Below, piece after piece: positions 34,668-43,979 of a DNA stretch of 64,000 bases. Location of the stretch: NCBI RefSeq assembly GCF_016598775.1, contig NZ_CP066802.1, positions 1,674,001 to 1,738,000 of the forward strand. Reading direction: 5' to 3'. Each line of letters begins with the position of its first letter. The first letter of the stretch is position 1. Made by a program: the position numbers and the translations under genes. The notes under the pieces are model-generated. The model saw only the letters and a list, made by a program, of their open reading frames with translations. It had not been told where the DNA came from and ran no database searches. The DNA comes from Actinomyces weissii (GTDB taxonomy: Bacteria > Actinomycetota > Actinomycetes > Actinomycetales > Actinomycetaceae).

Positions 34668-35300
34668 ATGCTCAGCGTGTCCCCACGAGCCCGTTCCTAT
34701 AGACAGGAACTTGCATTCATCCTTGTCGCGCTCATGGCACTCTGGACGAGCGCACCTGCGACCGCCGCCGAAACGGAGAGGTCAGTCGCGGATTCATATA
34801 CCGCTGTGAACGAATATATAACAGACGAGGGATTCCTCCTCAACGACGCCCTCCTTGACACTCGCATCGCAGAGAAGACAGCGATCGAGTTTGCCGTCGG
34901 CTACTACATCGGAGGCGGCCATGTAGTCACCTCCAACTCTCGGTCCGCCATTACCCCAAGCCAGGAACTAGCGCTCGATGCATACAAGGATCAACTCTCC
35001 CGCATCCCTGTCGAGCGAGGGAGCTACGTTGGCCGCACTGGGGCTCGAGCCTTTTGGCCCACCGTGTATCTCAACTCGTGCCAGGCCTCCGTACTGAACA
35101 ACCTCCTGAACGCAGGAGCTGGCGTTGCCGGAGTTGCTGGACTACTCACAGGCTGGACCGGTATCGGCGCGGTCGGCGCTAGCGCGATCGCCTCTGCACT
35201 CGTCATCACAGGCGGCATATACGGTCTCTGCAATTCATGGGGAAGGGGTATCAAGGTGTACGTCACCCCTGCCGCTGTTCCCGTCTGCTGGGCACAATAA
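34668..35300 (+). CDS. Secreted protein with Gly-rich hydrophobic C-terminus (bacteriocin-like candidate)
   Basis: 210-aa protein of no family I recognise. A signal peptide (about residues 1-34, hydrophobic AFILVALMALW, cleavage after ATAA) is followed by a soluble region of about 90 residues. The C-terminal 75 residues then hold two glycine-rich hydrophobic stretches (AGAGVAGVAGLLTGWTGIGA and ASAIASALVITGGIYG) with three Cys (SCQAS, LCNSW, VCWAQ). Gly-rich amphiphilic hairpins with Cys occur in pore-forming bacteriocins. AAAGG precedes the ATG by 8 nt. Base and codon use are less GC-rich than the neighbours, suggesting acquisition. A tiny two-helix membrane protein follows 13 nt later, which could be its immunity protein. 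Function is inferred from layout only. Confidence 0.75.
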   Translation: MLSVSPRARSYRQELAFILVALMALWTSAPATAAETERSVADSYTAVNEYITDEGFLLNDALLDTRIAEKTAIEFAVGYYIGGGHVVTSNSRSAITPSQELALDAYKDQLSRIPVERGSYVGRTGARAFWPTVYLNSCQASVLNNLLNAGAGVAGVAGLLTGWTGIGAVGASAIASALVITGGIYGLCNSWGRGIKVYVTPAAVPVCWAQ

Positions 35301-35313
35301 GTCGGTGACCACT

Positions 35314-35508
35314 ATGAACCGCACCCCCAAGAAGAGTCACGCCGCTCGGGCGGTCATCCTCATCCTCGCCATCGTCGGCCTGATCACCAGCATCATCGCC
35401 CTGGTCATGTCACTGAATGGCAAAGACTCGTCACCGCTCGGGGCAGTGTCCTCCACCCTGATCATAGCGACCGTCGTGTTCCTCCTCCTCGACCAGCGCA
35501 AGCGCTGA
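35314..35508 (+). CDS. Small two-helix membrane protein (possible immunity protein)
   Basis: 64-aa protein with a basic N-terminus (MNRTPKKSHAARA) and two membrane helices (ILILAIVGLITSIIALVMSL and GAVSSTLIIATVVFLLLDQ) ending in a basic tail RKR. The start ATG at 35314 is chosen; an in-frame GTG at 35305 is an alternative. It starts 13 nt after the secreted protein gene and probably shares its transcript. Small two- to four-helix proteins next to bacteriocin genes often confer immunity. A bidirectional terminator follows at 35556-35595. Confidence 0.7.
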   Translation: MNRTPKKSHAARAVILILAIVGLITSIIALVMSLNGKDSSPLGAVSSTLIIATVVFLLLDQRKR

Positions 35509-35555
35509 GACGGGCATGGGCGCACCCCGGACCGCGCCGCCCCCATGACGGGCAG

Positions 35556-35595
35556 GGCGAGGGTCCCTCCGGTCATCACCGCAGGGACCCTCGCC
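35556..35595. terminator. Bidirectional terminator
   Basis: Perfect 13-bp stem, GGCGAGGGTCCCT (35556-35568) with AGGGACCCTCGCC (35583-35595), 14-nt loop, between the convergent small membrane protein gene and ileS. No strong U tract on either side. Confidence 0.7.
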
Positions 35596-35648
35596 GCTGT
35601 CGCCGTTGAGCCTACGGCGGGGCCGGGTCAACTCGTCGCCGCCCGCGC

Positions 35649-38600
35649 TCAGGCGCGGGAAACCCTGGCCTTAGGCTCGCCGACGGCGGGGGCGGCCACG
35701 ACGTCCGCGGCCACACAACTCGTCTCCGCCTTGATGAGGTCAAGATAGGCGCCGGTCCAGGCCTCCTTGTCCGCAGGCACCGTCAGGGTCAGGTTGACCG
35801 GCTCCCCGATCTGCATACCCGCCGCCTTGCGCTCATCCATGACCAGGCGCACCAGGTCACGGGCCCAACCCTCCGCCTCCAGCGCCTCGTCCAGGGCGGT
35901 GTCCAGCACCACGAAGGCCCCGGAGCCGAGCATGGTCGCGGCCAGCGACTCGTCCTCCAGCTCGATGCGGCTGGTGAGGGTGAAGGAGCCCTCCTCCGCC
36001 TCCAGGACCACGGGGGTGCCCTCCAGCAGCACGCCGTCGAAGCGCACGTCGCCGTCCTCCGTGAGCTCCCACTCCCCGGCCTTGACGGCGGCGAAGAGCC
36101 GGGAGGTCAGCTTGCGCACCTCGGGGGTGAAGGCGGGCGGGTTGAGCGCCAGCTGCTCGGTGATCTGGTAGCCGGCGTCGGCGGCGTCCAGGACCCGCAC
36201 CTCCTTGACGTTGACCTCCTCACCGATCAGCGTCCGGAAGGGCGCCAGGCCCGCCGGGTCGGTGGTGGCCACGGTCAGGGAGCGCAGGGGCTGGCGCACC
36301 CGCAGCTTCTCCGCCTTGCGCAGGCTCAGGGCCGCCGAGACCGCCTCCCGGGCGTCGTCCATGGCAGAGACCAGGGCGGGGTCGGCCACGTGGGTGGGCA
36401 GCACCGGCCAGTCGGTCAGGTGCACGGAGCGCTCGCCCGTCAGCCCCCGATAGACCTCCTCGCTGACCAGCGGGGCGAGCGGGGCCATCACCTGGGTGAG
36501 CACGCGCAGCACCGTGGCCAGGGTGTCGAAGGCCGGCCGGTGGACGGCGGGGTCGGCGTCGGTGAAGCGGGACCGGGAGGTGCGCAGGTACCAGTTGGTG
36601 AGCACGTCCATGAAGTCCCGGATCGTGGCGGTGGCCCCGGTGACCTCGTAGGCGTCCATCTGGGCGGCCACCGTGGCGGCCAGGTCCTTGGTGCGGGCCA
36701 GCACGTAGCGGTCCATCACCGGCAGGCTACCGCGCGGCCCGAACAGGCTCTGGTCCGCCAGGTCCACTCCGGGGGTGGTGTAGCAGCCCCCCTCCTGGGC
36801 CTGGCTGGCGTACAGGGAGAAGAAGTACCAGGTGTTCCACAGCGGCAGGAGCACCTGGCGCACCGTGTCCCGGACGGCCTTTTCCTTGACCGCCAGGTTC
36901 CCGCCGCGCACCACGGGGCTGGACAGCAGGAACCAGCGCATGGCGTCCGCCCCGTCCCGGTTGAAGACCATGTTGACGTCGGGGTAGTTGCGCAGGGACT
37001 TGCTCATCTTGGCGCCGTCGTCACCCAGCAGGATGCCGTGGGAGACGCAGGTGCGGAAGGCAGGCCGGTCGAACAGGGCGGTAGCCAGCACGTGCAGGGT
37101 GTAGAACCAGCCGCGGGTCTGCCCGATGTACTCCACGATGAAGTCCCCCGGGTTGTGGGACTCGAACCACTCGACGTTCTCAAAGGGGTAGTGCACCTGG
37201 GCGAAGGGCATGGCCCCGGACTCGAACCAGCAGTCCAGGACGTCGGGGATACGGCGCATCATGGAGCGGCCCGTGGGGTCGTCCGGGTTGGGGCGCACCA
37301 GGGTGTCGATGAAGGGCCGGTGCAGGTCCTTGACCTCCACCCCGAAGTCCCGCTCCAGCTCCTCGAAGGAGCCGTAGACGTCCTCACGCGGGTAGGCAGG
37401 GTCGTCGGAGCGCCACACGGGGATGGGGGCACCCCAGAAGCGGTTGCGGGAGATGGACCAGTCGCGGGCGCCAGCCAGCCAGTTGCCGAAGATCCCGTCC
37501 TTGATGTGGGCGGGGGTCCACTCGATGTCCTGGTTGAGCTCGACCATCCGGTCACGGATGGCCGTCACCTTCACGAACCAGCTGGACACGGCCTTGTAGA
37601 TCAGGGGATTGCGGCAGCGCCAGCAGTGCGGGTAGCTGTGCACGTAGCTCTTCTGCTGCACCAGGACGGCGCGGCGGGCGGACTCCACCCGGGACAGCGG
37701 GCCGCTGCCGTCGCGCAGGTCCGCGATGATCGGCTTGTTGGCCTCAAAGACCTGCAGCCCCTGGTAGTCAGGGACCTCGGCGGTGAAGCAGCCGCCGTCG
37801 TCGACCGGCAGGACCGGGTTGATGCCAGCCTCCTGGCAGACGAGCATGTCGTCCTCACCGAAGGCGGGGGCGAGGTGGACCAGCCCGGTGCCGTCCTCGG
37901 TGGTCACGTAGTCGCCGCCGATGACCGTCCAGCCGTTGGGGCCGGGCGCGGCCCCCTCCGCCCGGTGCCCGGCGTCGTCGAAGTAGCCGAAGATCGGGTG
38001 GTAGCGGCGGCCCACCAGCTCGGAGCCCTTGAGACGGGCGAGCACCTGGGGCTCCTCACCGAGCTCCTTGGCGTAGGCGGCCAGTCGGGCCTCCCCCAGG
38101 ACCACGTCCTGCCCGGCCAGCGGGGAGTCCAGGTCCGGGGCCACGCGCACCACCGCGTAGTCGATGTCCGGGCCCACGGCGACCGCCAGGTTGGAGGGCA
38201 GGGTCCAGGGGGTGGTGGTCCAGATCAGCACCAGCTCGGGGGTGGTGGCCTCGGGCAGCAGCGGCTCGGTCAGGCGCATGCCGACGGTTACGGTGTTGTC
38301 CTGACGGTCCTGGTAGACGTCGTCATCCATCTTGAGCTCGTGGTTGCTCAAGGGGGTGCGGTCGTGCCAGCAGTAGGGCAGCACCCGGTAGCCCTGGTAG
38401 GCCAGCCCCTTGTCGTAGAGGGTCTTGAAGGCCCAGATGACGGACTCCATGTAGTCGGGGTCCAGGGTCTTGTAGTCACCCTCGAAGTCCACCCAGCGGG
38501 CCTGGCGGGTGACGTACTCCTCCCACTCCTTGGTGTAGCGCAGCACGGAGGTGCGGCACTCCTCGTTGAACCTGCCGATGCCGATCCCCCCGGGGCGGGT

Positions 38601-39005
38601 GATCTCCGAGACATCGTCGATGCCCAGCAGCCGCTGGGCCTCCAGCTCGGCGGGCAGCCCGTGGGTGTCCCAGCCGAAGCGCCGCTCCACGCGGCGGCCC
38701 TGCTGGGTCTGGTAGCGGCCCACGGCGTCCTTCACGTAGCCGGTCAGCAGGTGCCCGTAGTGGGGCAGGCCGTTGGCGAAGGGCGGGCCGTCGTAGAAGA
38801 CGAACTCGTTGGGGGTGCCGTCGGGGTCGTGGGTGGGGCGGGCGTCGATAGAGGCCTGGAAGGTGCCGTCCTCCTTCCAGTAGGCCAGGACCTCCTCCTC
38901 GATCCTGGGGAAGGAGGGGGCGGGGTCAACCTGCTGGCCGGGCCGGTGCAGGGGGTAGAAGGAGGCCCCGGTGGGGGTGCCGGTGTGGTCGGTGTCTGTG
39001 GCCAT
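35649..39005 (-). CDS. ileS: Isoleucyl-tRNA synthetase
   Basis: Charges tRNA-Ile. The 1118-aa class Ia enzyme shows PHYGH (81-85, the HIGH motif), the editing domain with [26 protein letters not shown]-like Cys motif ([15 protein letters not shown]), [12 protein letters not shown] and [10 protein letters not shown] (the KMSKS loop), followed by the anticodon-binding domain. The start at MATDTDHTG is chosen because the frame upstream (to 39092) runs into the T-box leader. The eukaryotic-like long form without a C-terminal zinc finger is typical of actinobacteria. Expression is predicted to be controlled by the upstream T-box. Confidence 0.97.
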   Translation of the reverse strand: MATDTDHTGTPTGASFYPLHRPGQQVDPAPSFPRIEEEVLAYWKEDGTFQASIDARPTHDPDGTPNEFVFYDGPPFANGLPHYGHLLTGYVKDAVGRYQTQQGRRVERRFGWDTHGLPAELEAQRLLGIDDVSEITRPGGIGIGRFNEECRTSVLRYTKEWEEYVTRQARWVDFEGDYKTLDPDYMESVIWAFKTLYDKGLAYQGYRVLPYCWHDRTPLSNHELKMDDDVYQDRQDNTVTVGMRLTEPLLPEATTPELVLIWTTTPWTLPSNLAVAVGPDIDYAVVRVAPDLDSPLAGQDVVLGEARLAAYAKELGEEPQVLARLKGSELVGRRYHPIFGYFDDAGHRAEGAAPGPNGWTVIGGDYVTTEDGTGLVHLAPAFGEDDMLVCQEAGINPVLPVDDGGCFTAEVPDYQGLQVFEANKPIIADLRDGSGPLSRVESARRAVLVQQKSYVHSYPHCWRCRNPLIYKAVSSWFVKVTAIRDRMVELNQDIEWTPAHIKDGIFGNWLAGARDWSISRNRFWGAPIPVWRSDDPAYPREDVYGSFEELERDFGVEVKDLHRPFIDTLVRPNPDDPTGRSMMRRIPDVLDCWFESGAMPFAQVHYPFENVEWFESHNPGDFIVEYIGQTRGWFYTLHVLATALFDRPAFRTCVSHGILLGDDGAKMSKSLRNYPDVNMVFNRDGADAMRWFLLSSPVVRGGNLAVKEKAVRDTVRQVLLPLWNTWYFFSLYASQAQEGGCYTTPGVDLADQSLFGPRGSLPVMDRYVLARTKDLAATVAAQMDAYEVTGATATIRDFMDVLTNWYLRTSRSRFTDADPAVHRPAFDTLATVLRVLTQVMAPLAPLVSEEVYRGLTGERSVHLTDWPVLPTHVADPALVSAMDDAREAVSAALSLRKAEKLRVRQPLRSLTVATTDPAGLAPFRTLIGEEVNVKEVRVLDAADAGYQITEQLALNPPAFTPEVRKLTSRLFAAVKAGEWELTEDGDVRFDGVLLEGTPVVLEAEEGSFTLTSRIELEDESLAATMLGSGAFVVLDTALDEALEAEGWARDLVRLVMDERKAAGMQIGEPVNLTLTVPADKEAWTGAYLDLIKAETSCVAADVVAAPAVGEPKARVSRA

Positions 39006-39296
39006 CTGCTCTGCCTCGCGTCCGTCTCGTGCCGTGTGGGGACGAGGACGACGCCGGTGCCAGCCGGTCCTGCCGGACCGCGGGCACCGCACCGCGGTAC
39101 CACCTCGCTTGCCTGGCCTGCCGGGTCCGGGTGACCGGAGACGGCGTGGCCGGGCCGCTCGTTAGGGGGCTGTGCGGGCCCCGCCCGCCCGGTTCTACTG
39201 GGGTGCCGGGGCACCGGTTCTTCCGGGAGGCTCGCCGGTGATACCCAGGGCCGCGTGGCTGCGCCTCCCTGGCCGGGTCAGTGCCTGTTGGCGGGG
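39006..39296 (-). promoter_or_regulatory. T-box riboswitch leader of ileS
   Basis: On the minus strand the leader contains the T-box consensus AGGTGGTACCGCGG (39092-39105), whose TGGT can pair with the ACCA end of uncharged tRNA. About 135 nt further upstream GGGTATCACCGG holds the Ile specifier codon ATC (39240-39242). The leader has no U-tract terminator, and complementarity near the start codon fits the translational (class II, short stem I) T-boxes known for actinobacterial ileS. Uncharged tRNA-Ile should expose the ribosome site. Confidence 0.88.
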
Positions 39297-39325
39297 AGTT
39301 TAGCGGCTGGCTGTGGCGACTTCCA
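39297..39325 (-). promoter_or_regulatory. Possible promoter of the ileS T-box leader
   Basis: TAAACT on the minus strand (39297-39302) as -10, with TGGAAG (39320-39325) 17 nt upstream as a weak -35. It would start the leader near 39290. From 39326 to 39676 no gene is supported; an 11-nt-spaced AAGGT motif recurs at 39440-39470. Confidence 0.35.
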
Positions 39326-39676
39326 GGGGCGGGCGCGGTTCCCCGGCGTCGTGCTGGCCACACCGGCCGGGGTCCGGTTGGAGCCTGGCCTGGAGTCTGG
39401 CCTGGCGTTTGGTCTGTGCCCGCGCTGCCTGACCTGGCAGGAAGGTTGCAGCAAGGTAGCAGTAAGGTGTTGAGGTGATGGTCCGGGCCCCAGTCCGAAG
39501 GCTGCCTCTCCACCCGTTCTTGCCACTGGCGGAGGGCTAGAACCAGGTCCTTGCAAGACAGTCGGGCTGCCGTCACTGCAAGCACGCGGGTCCCGCCCCC
39601 GCCTCCAGGAGCCGGAGCCGCTCCAGGCCTCCGCCAGTGACAGGATCCCGCCGCCGGTCCCGGCTACCCTGGCCCC

Positions 39677-40525
39677 ATGACGGTCTACGGCTTTATCGGC
39701 GCGGGGAACATGGCGGGCGCGATCGTGCGCGGCGCGGTAGCGGCGGGCCTGACCCGCGGGGCGGACCCCGCTACCGTCCTGGTCACGAGCGCCCACGACT
39801 CGGCCGCCGCCCTGGCCGCGCAGCTCGCGGACCCCCGCGTGGAGGCGCTGGAGGAAGCGCCTGCCCTGGTGCGCCGCAGTGACGTGCTGGTGCTGGGTGT
39901 CAAGCCGCACGTCGTCCCCCAGGTCCTGGCCGCCCTGCGCGAGCCACTGACCAGCAGCCGCCCGCTCGTGGTCTCCCTGGCCGCGGGGCTCCCCCTCGAC
40001 CGCCTGGCCTCGCTCCTGCCGCAAGACGCTCGCGTGGTGCGTGCCATGCCCAATATGGCGGCCGCCGTCGGCCAGTCCATGACCGCCCTGACCGCCGGGC
40101 CGCAGGCCACCGACGACGACCTGGCCGCGGTCACCGCGCTGCTGGGGGCCGTGGGCCGCACCGTCGTGCTGCCTGAGCGGCTCTTTGCGGCCTTCACGGC
40201 GATCGCGGGCTGCTCCCCGGCCTTCGTGTTCACCTTCGTCGAGGCCCTGGCCCGCGGTGGAGTGGAGGCGGGCCTGCCCAAGGCGCAGGCGGTGGAGATC
40301 GCCACCCAGGCGGTCCTGGGATCCGCCCTCAGCATCCAGGCCGAGGCGGCCCGCGCCGCCGCCGGGCTGCCTGCGCGCACGCCCGCCGACCTGGTGGACG
40401 CCGTCTGCTCCCCCGGGGGCACGACGGTGGCCGGGCTGGTGGCCCTGGAGCGGGCAGGCTTCTCCCCCGCCGTCGTGGCGGGCGTCCAGGCCACGATCGA
40501 CCGGGACCGCGAGCTGGGGGCCTGA
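39677..40525 (+). CDS. proC: Pyrroline-5-carboxylate reductase
   Basis: Last step of proline synthesis, reducing pyrroline-5-carboxylate with NAD(P)H. The 282-aa enzyme has the Rossmann start VYGFIGAGNMAGAIVRG, VLVLGVKPHVVPQVL, RVVRAMPNMAAAVGQSMTAL, and the C-terminal substrate/dimer motif PADLVDAVCSPGGTTVAGL. The ATG follows TACCCT by 6 nt with no ribosome site, a leaderless pattern. It is an isolated gene, divergent from the ileS leader; a 33-nt tandem repeat and a long hairpin follow. Confidence 0.96.
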   Translation: MTVYGFIGAGNMAGAIVRGAVAAGLTRGADPATVLVTSAHDSAAALAAQLADPRVEALEEAPALVRRSDVLVLGVKPHVVPQVLAALREPLTSSRPLVVSLAAGLPLDRLASLLPQDARVVRAMPNMAAAVGQSMTALTAGPQATDDDLAAVTALLGAVGRTVVLPERLFAAFTAIAGCSPAFVFTFVEALARGGVEAGLPKAQAVEIATQAVLGSALSIQAEAARAAAGLPARTPADLVDAVCSPGGTTVAGLVALERAGFSPAVVAGVQATIDRDRELGA

Positions 40526-40600
40526 GCAGGCACCCGCACAGGCCCCGGCGCTCTGCCTGCCGGGCCTCCATACGCCGCGTAGCCGACCCGCCCCGGACAA

Positions 40601-40720
40601 CGCCCAGGCCAACGCGCATGACACCCCGGACATCTCCCCGACCAACGCGCATGGCACCCAGGACATCGCCCAGGCCAGCGCGCATGGCACCCAGGACATC
40701 GCCCAGACCGCCCGCACCAT
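40601..40720. repeat. 33-nt tandem repeat downstream of proC
   Basis: Units at 40601-40633, 40634-40666, 40667-40699 and a partial one from 40700; shared core ACGCGCATGGCACCCAGGA. The period is a multiple of three, but no start or ribosome site supports translation. Probably a minisatellite. Confidence 0.8.
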
Positions 40721-40739
40721 GCCCCACCCCCTCGCCTCC

Positions 40740-40802
40740 ACTTGTGCATTTCGGCGCGAGTGGTGCCGGAAAACCGCACCACTCGCGCCGAAATGCACAA
40801 GT
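40740..40802. repeat. Long hairpin element, copy 1
   Basis: A 29-bp stem with one bulged C: arms ACTTGTGCATTTCGGCGCGA... (40740-40769) and its complement (40774-40802), AAAA loop. A second copy with the same outer sequence but different inner arm bases lies at 49751-49805. It stands between proC and valS and could terminate proC or be a mobile palindromic element. Confidence 0.88.
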
Positions 40803-41049
40803 CGGGGTCGGGTGACGCGCCAGAGTCTTATCGGACCTGGAGAAACCCACCACCACGCACTCAGTGGTTGGCACACCGCCTACCCCGAGCTCCACCTGCG
40901 CCACCAACAGGCCCCACCGTGCCCCCACCGCGCCTGCAAGGCGCCCAGCACCCCACCGCCCTGCACACCTTCCCCCCGTAGCCCACTTCACAGGGCCTGG
41001 GACCTGCCTGCCGGTAGTGGTGCTGCGGGCGCATGACAGAATCGGGCGC

Positions 41050-43836
41050 ATGTCTGGATCTGAGCCGTCTAACCGCATCCTGCCCTCCGAGCTCCACAGC
41101 CCGCGCGTGCCCGCCAAGGTCAGCGCCGACGGACTGGAGACGGCCTGGGGCCAGCGCTGGGAGGAGCAGGGCACCTACGCCTACGACCGCAGCGCCTCCC
41201 GCGAGCAGACCTTCTCGATCGACACCCCGCCGCCCACCGCCTCCGGCTCCCTGCACGTGGGGCACGTCTTCTCCTACACGCACACGGACACCGTGGCCCG
41301 CTACCAGCGCATGACCGGCAAGGCCGTCTTCTACCCCATGGGCTGGGACGACAACGGCCTGCCCACGGAGCGTCGGGTCCAGAACTACTACGGCGTGCGC
41401 TGCGACCCCACCCTTGCCTACGACCCGGACTTCCAGCCCCCCTTCGAGGGCGGTGAGGGCCGGTCCGTCAAGGCCCGCGACCAGGTGCCGGTCTCCCGCC
41501 GTAACTTCGTGGAGCTGTGCGAGCGCCTGACGGTGCAGGACGAGGCCCAGTTCGAGCAGCTCTGGCGCTACCTGGGCCTGAGCGTGGACTGGAAGCAGAC
41601 CTACCAGACCATCGGGGCGCGCGCCCGCAAGGTGGCCCAGGCCGCCTTCCTGCGCAACCTGGCCCGGGGGGAGGCCTACCAGGCTGCTGCCCCCGGCCTG
41701 TGGGACGTGACCTTCCAGACGGCGGTGGCCCAGGCCGAGCTGGAGTCGCGCGAGTACCCGGGCTTCTACCACCGGCTGGCCTTCCACGTGGTGGACGCCG
41801 AGGCCGCCGCCTCGGCCAGGGCTGCAGGCGCTCCCATCGAGGACGAGGTGGACATCTGCATCGAGACCACCCGCCCCGAGCTGCTGCCCGCCTGCGTGGC
41901 CCTGGTCGCCCACCCCGACGACGAGCGCTTCAAGCCGCTCTTCGGCACCACCGTGGCCTCCCCGGTCTTCGGCGTCGAGGTGCCGGTGCTGCCCCACCCG
42001 GCCGCGGAGATGGACAAGGGCGCGGGCATCGCCATGTGCTGCACCTTCGGTGACACCACGGACATCGACTGGTGGCGGGACCTTTCCCTGCCGCTGCGGG
42101 CGGTGCTGCGCAAGGACGGCCGTCTGGAGGCGGAGACCCCCGAGTGGATCACCTCGGCCAAGGGCCGTGAGGTCTACGCCCAGATGGCGGGCAAGACCAC
42201 CTTCTCCGCCCGGGAGGTGCTGGTCCAGGAGCTGGCCGCCTCTGGGGAGATGCGCGGCGAGCCCGTCAGGACCCTGCGCCAGACCAGCTTCTTCGAGAAG
42301 GGCGACAAGCCCCTGGAGATCGTCACCTCCCGCCAGTGGTACATCCGCAACGGCGGCAAGCCCTGGACCAACCCGGCCAGCGGTGCCGACCTGAACGAGG
42401 AGCTGATCGGGCGGGGCCGCGACCTGGCCTTCCACCCCGACTTCATGCGGGTGCGCTACGAGAACTGGGTCAAGGGACTGAACAACGACTGGCTGATCTC
42501 CCGGCAGCGCTTCTTCGGCGTGCCCTTCCCGGTGTGGTACCGGGTGGACGCCGAGGGCCAGGTGGACTACGACGCCGTCATCACCCCCGCCGAGTCCGCC
42601 CTACCGGTGGACCCGTCCTCGGACGTCCCGGAGGGCTTCACCGAGGAGCAGCGGGGCGTGCCCGGGGGCTTCGTGGGCGAGCTGGACATCATGGACACCT
42701 GGGCCACCTCCTCCCTGTCCCCTCAGCTGGCCTGCGGCTGGCTGAGCGACGAGGACCTGTTCTCCCGCACCTACCCGATGGACCTGCGCCCCCAGGGCCA
42801 GGACATCATCCGCACCTGGCTGTTCTCCACGGTGGTGCGCGCCAACCTGGAGTTCGGGGCCCTGCCGTGGGCGCACGCGGGTATCTCCGGCTGGATCCTG
42901 GACCCGGACCACAAGAAGATGAGCAAGTCTAAGGGCAACGTGGTCACCCCTATGGGCCTGCTGGAGAAGTACGGCTCCGACGCGGTGCGCTACTGGGCGG
43001 CCTCGGCGCGCCTGGGCCTGGACGCCACCTTCGATGAGGCGCAGATCAAGGTGGGCCGCCGTCTGGCCATCAAGGTGCTGAACGCCTCCAAGTTCGCCTT
43101 GTCCATGGGGGTGCCGTGGGACGCCGACGCGGCCACCGCGGCCGCCGCTCCCGCCCCCAGCCTGGACACCGCTGCCGTGACCGAACCGGTGGACCGGGCG
43201 GTGCTGGCGGCCCTGGCTGACGTCGTGGACGCCGCCACCAAGGCATTTGAGGGCTTTGAGCACGCCCGCGCCCTGGAGGTGGCCGAGTCCTTCTTCTGGA
43301 CCTTCTGCGACGACTACATCGAGCTGGTCAAGGACCGGGCCAATGACTTCGACGGCGTCCACGCGGCCGCCGCGGTGGCCTCGGCCCGCACCACCCTGGC
43401 GGTGGCGGTGGACACCTTCGTAAGGCTCTTCGCCCCCTTCCTGCCCTTCGTGACCGAGGAGGTGTGGAGCTGGTACCGCACCGGCTCGGTGCACCGCGCT
43501 GCCTGGCCGCAGGCGGCGGGGCTGCGGGCTGCGGCCGCGGGCGCGGACCAGGCGCTTATCGGCCAGGCTGGCACGGCGCTGGCGGCCCTGCGCAAGCTCA
43601 AGTCCGAGGCCAAGGTCAGCCAGAAGACGCCGATTGAGTCCGTGACCCTGGAGGTCTCCGCGGAGCTGGCGGAGGCGATTGAGCTGGTGCGTGCGGACCT
43701 GCTGGAGGCCGCCAAGGTGACTGGCCCGTTGACGCTCACGGCTGCCGCCCCGACGGCGGAGGCTGAGGCGGTGGCCCCGGTACTGGTCACCGCGCACGTG
43801 CTGGGTGAGGCTCCGGCCAAGCCTGCCAAGGCCTGA
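41050..43836 (+). CDS. valS: Valyl-tRNA synthetase
   Basis: Charges tRNA-Val. The 928-aa class Ia enzyme shows ASGSLHVGHVF (HVGH at 69-72 as the HIGH motif), YPMGWDDNGLPTERRVQNYY, editing domain region CIETTRPELLPACVALVAHP, SRQRFFGVPFPVWY, HKKMSKSKGNVV near residue 623, and a C-terminal anticodon and short coiled-coil region. The WDDNGLPTE form and the absence of a long coiled-coil mark the actinobacterial/archaeal-like subgroup. The frame extends to 40864, but that part is noncoding-looking; CAGAAT lies 7 nt upstream of the chosen ATG. A terminator follows. Confidence 0.96.
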   Translation: MSGSEPSNRILPSELHSPRVPAKVSADGLETAWGQRWEEQGTYAYDRSASREQTFSIDTPPPTASGSLHVGHVFSYTHTDTVARYQRMTGKAVFYPMGWDDNGLPTERRVQNYYGVRCDPTLAYDPDFQPPFEGGEGRSVKARDQVPVSRRNFVELCERLTVQDEAQFEQLWRYLGLSVDWKQTYQTIGARARKVAQAAFLRNLARGEAYQAAAPGLWDVTFQTAVAQAELESREYPGFYHRLAFHVVDAEAAASARAAGAPIEDEVDICIETTRPELLPACVALVAHPDDERFKPLFGTTVASPVFGVEVPVLPHPAAEMDKGAGIAMCCTFGDTTDIDWWRDLSLPLRAVLRKDGRLEAETPEWITSAKGREVYAQMAGKTTFSAREVLVQELAASGEMRGEPVRTLRQTSFFEKGDKPLEIVTSRQWYIRNGGKPWTNPASGADLNEELIGRGRDLAFHPDFMRVRYENWVKGLNNDWLISRQRFFGVPFPVWYRVDAEGQVDYDAVITPAESALPVDPSSDVPEGFTEEQRGVPGGFVGELDIMDTWATSSLSPQLACGWLSDEDLFSRTYPMDLRPQGQDIIRTWLFSTVVRANLEFGALPWAHAGISGWILDPDHKKMSKSKGNVVTPMGLLEKYGSDAVRYWAASARLGLDATFDEAQIKVGRRLAIKVLNASKFALSMGVPWDADAATAAAAPAPSLDTAAVTEPVDRAVLAALADVVDAATKAFEGFEHARALEVAESFFWTFCDDYIELVKDRANDFDGVHAAAAVASARTTLAVAVDTFVRLFAPFLPFVTEEVWSWYRTGSVHRAAWPQAAGLRAAAAGADQALIGQAGTALAALRKLKSEAKVSQKTPIESVTLEVSAELAEAIELVRADLLEAAKVTGPLTLTAAAPTAEAEAVAPVLVTAHVLGEAPAKPAKA

Positions 43837-43876
43837 ACCGTGCCCGCGGGGGCGGCGAGCCCCGGCGGACCTTCCT

Positions 43877-43914
43877 GAAGCCCACTACCAGAGACACCTC
43901 TGTTAGTGGGTTTC
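43877..43914 (+). terminator. Terminator of valS
   Basis: GAAGCCCACTACCAGAG (43877-43893) pairs at 15-16 of 17 positions with CTCTGTTAGTGGGTTTC (43898-43914) around an ACAC loop; the 3' arm ends in TTTC. It lies 41 nt after the valS stop. Confidence 0.75.
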
Positions 43915-43979
43915 TACAAGACCCCTGGGTGTATCTCTCGTTCCCGCCCCAGCCCCTGAGGCCGTGGCACTGACACAAT

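Noticed and set aside
36390..39134. 914-codon open frame on the plus strand opposite ileS, and similar long frames opposite rnhB/lepB (556-1776), trmD (2215-3729) and smc (18834-21623)
   Set aside because: Mirror frames of real genes in GC-rich DNA; products are Arg/Gly/Pro- or Val/Gly/His-rich without any recognisable domain.
40864..41049. 62-codon N-terminal extension of valS
   Set aside because: Composition unlike coding DNA; valyl-tRNA synthetases begin near the chosen ATG.
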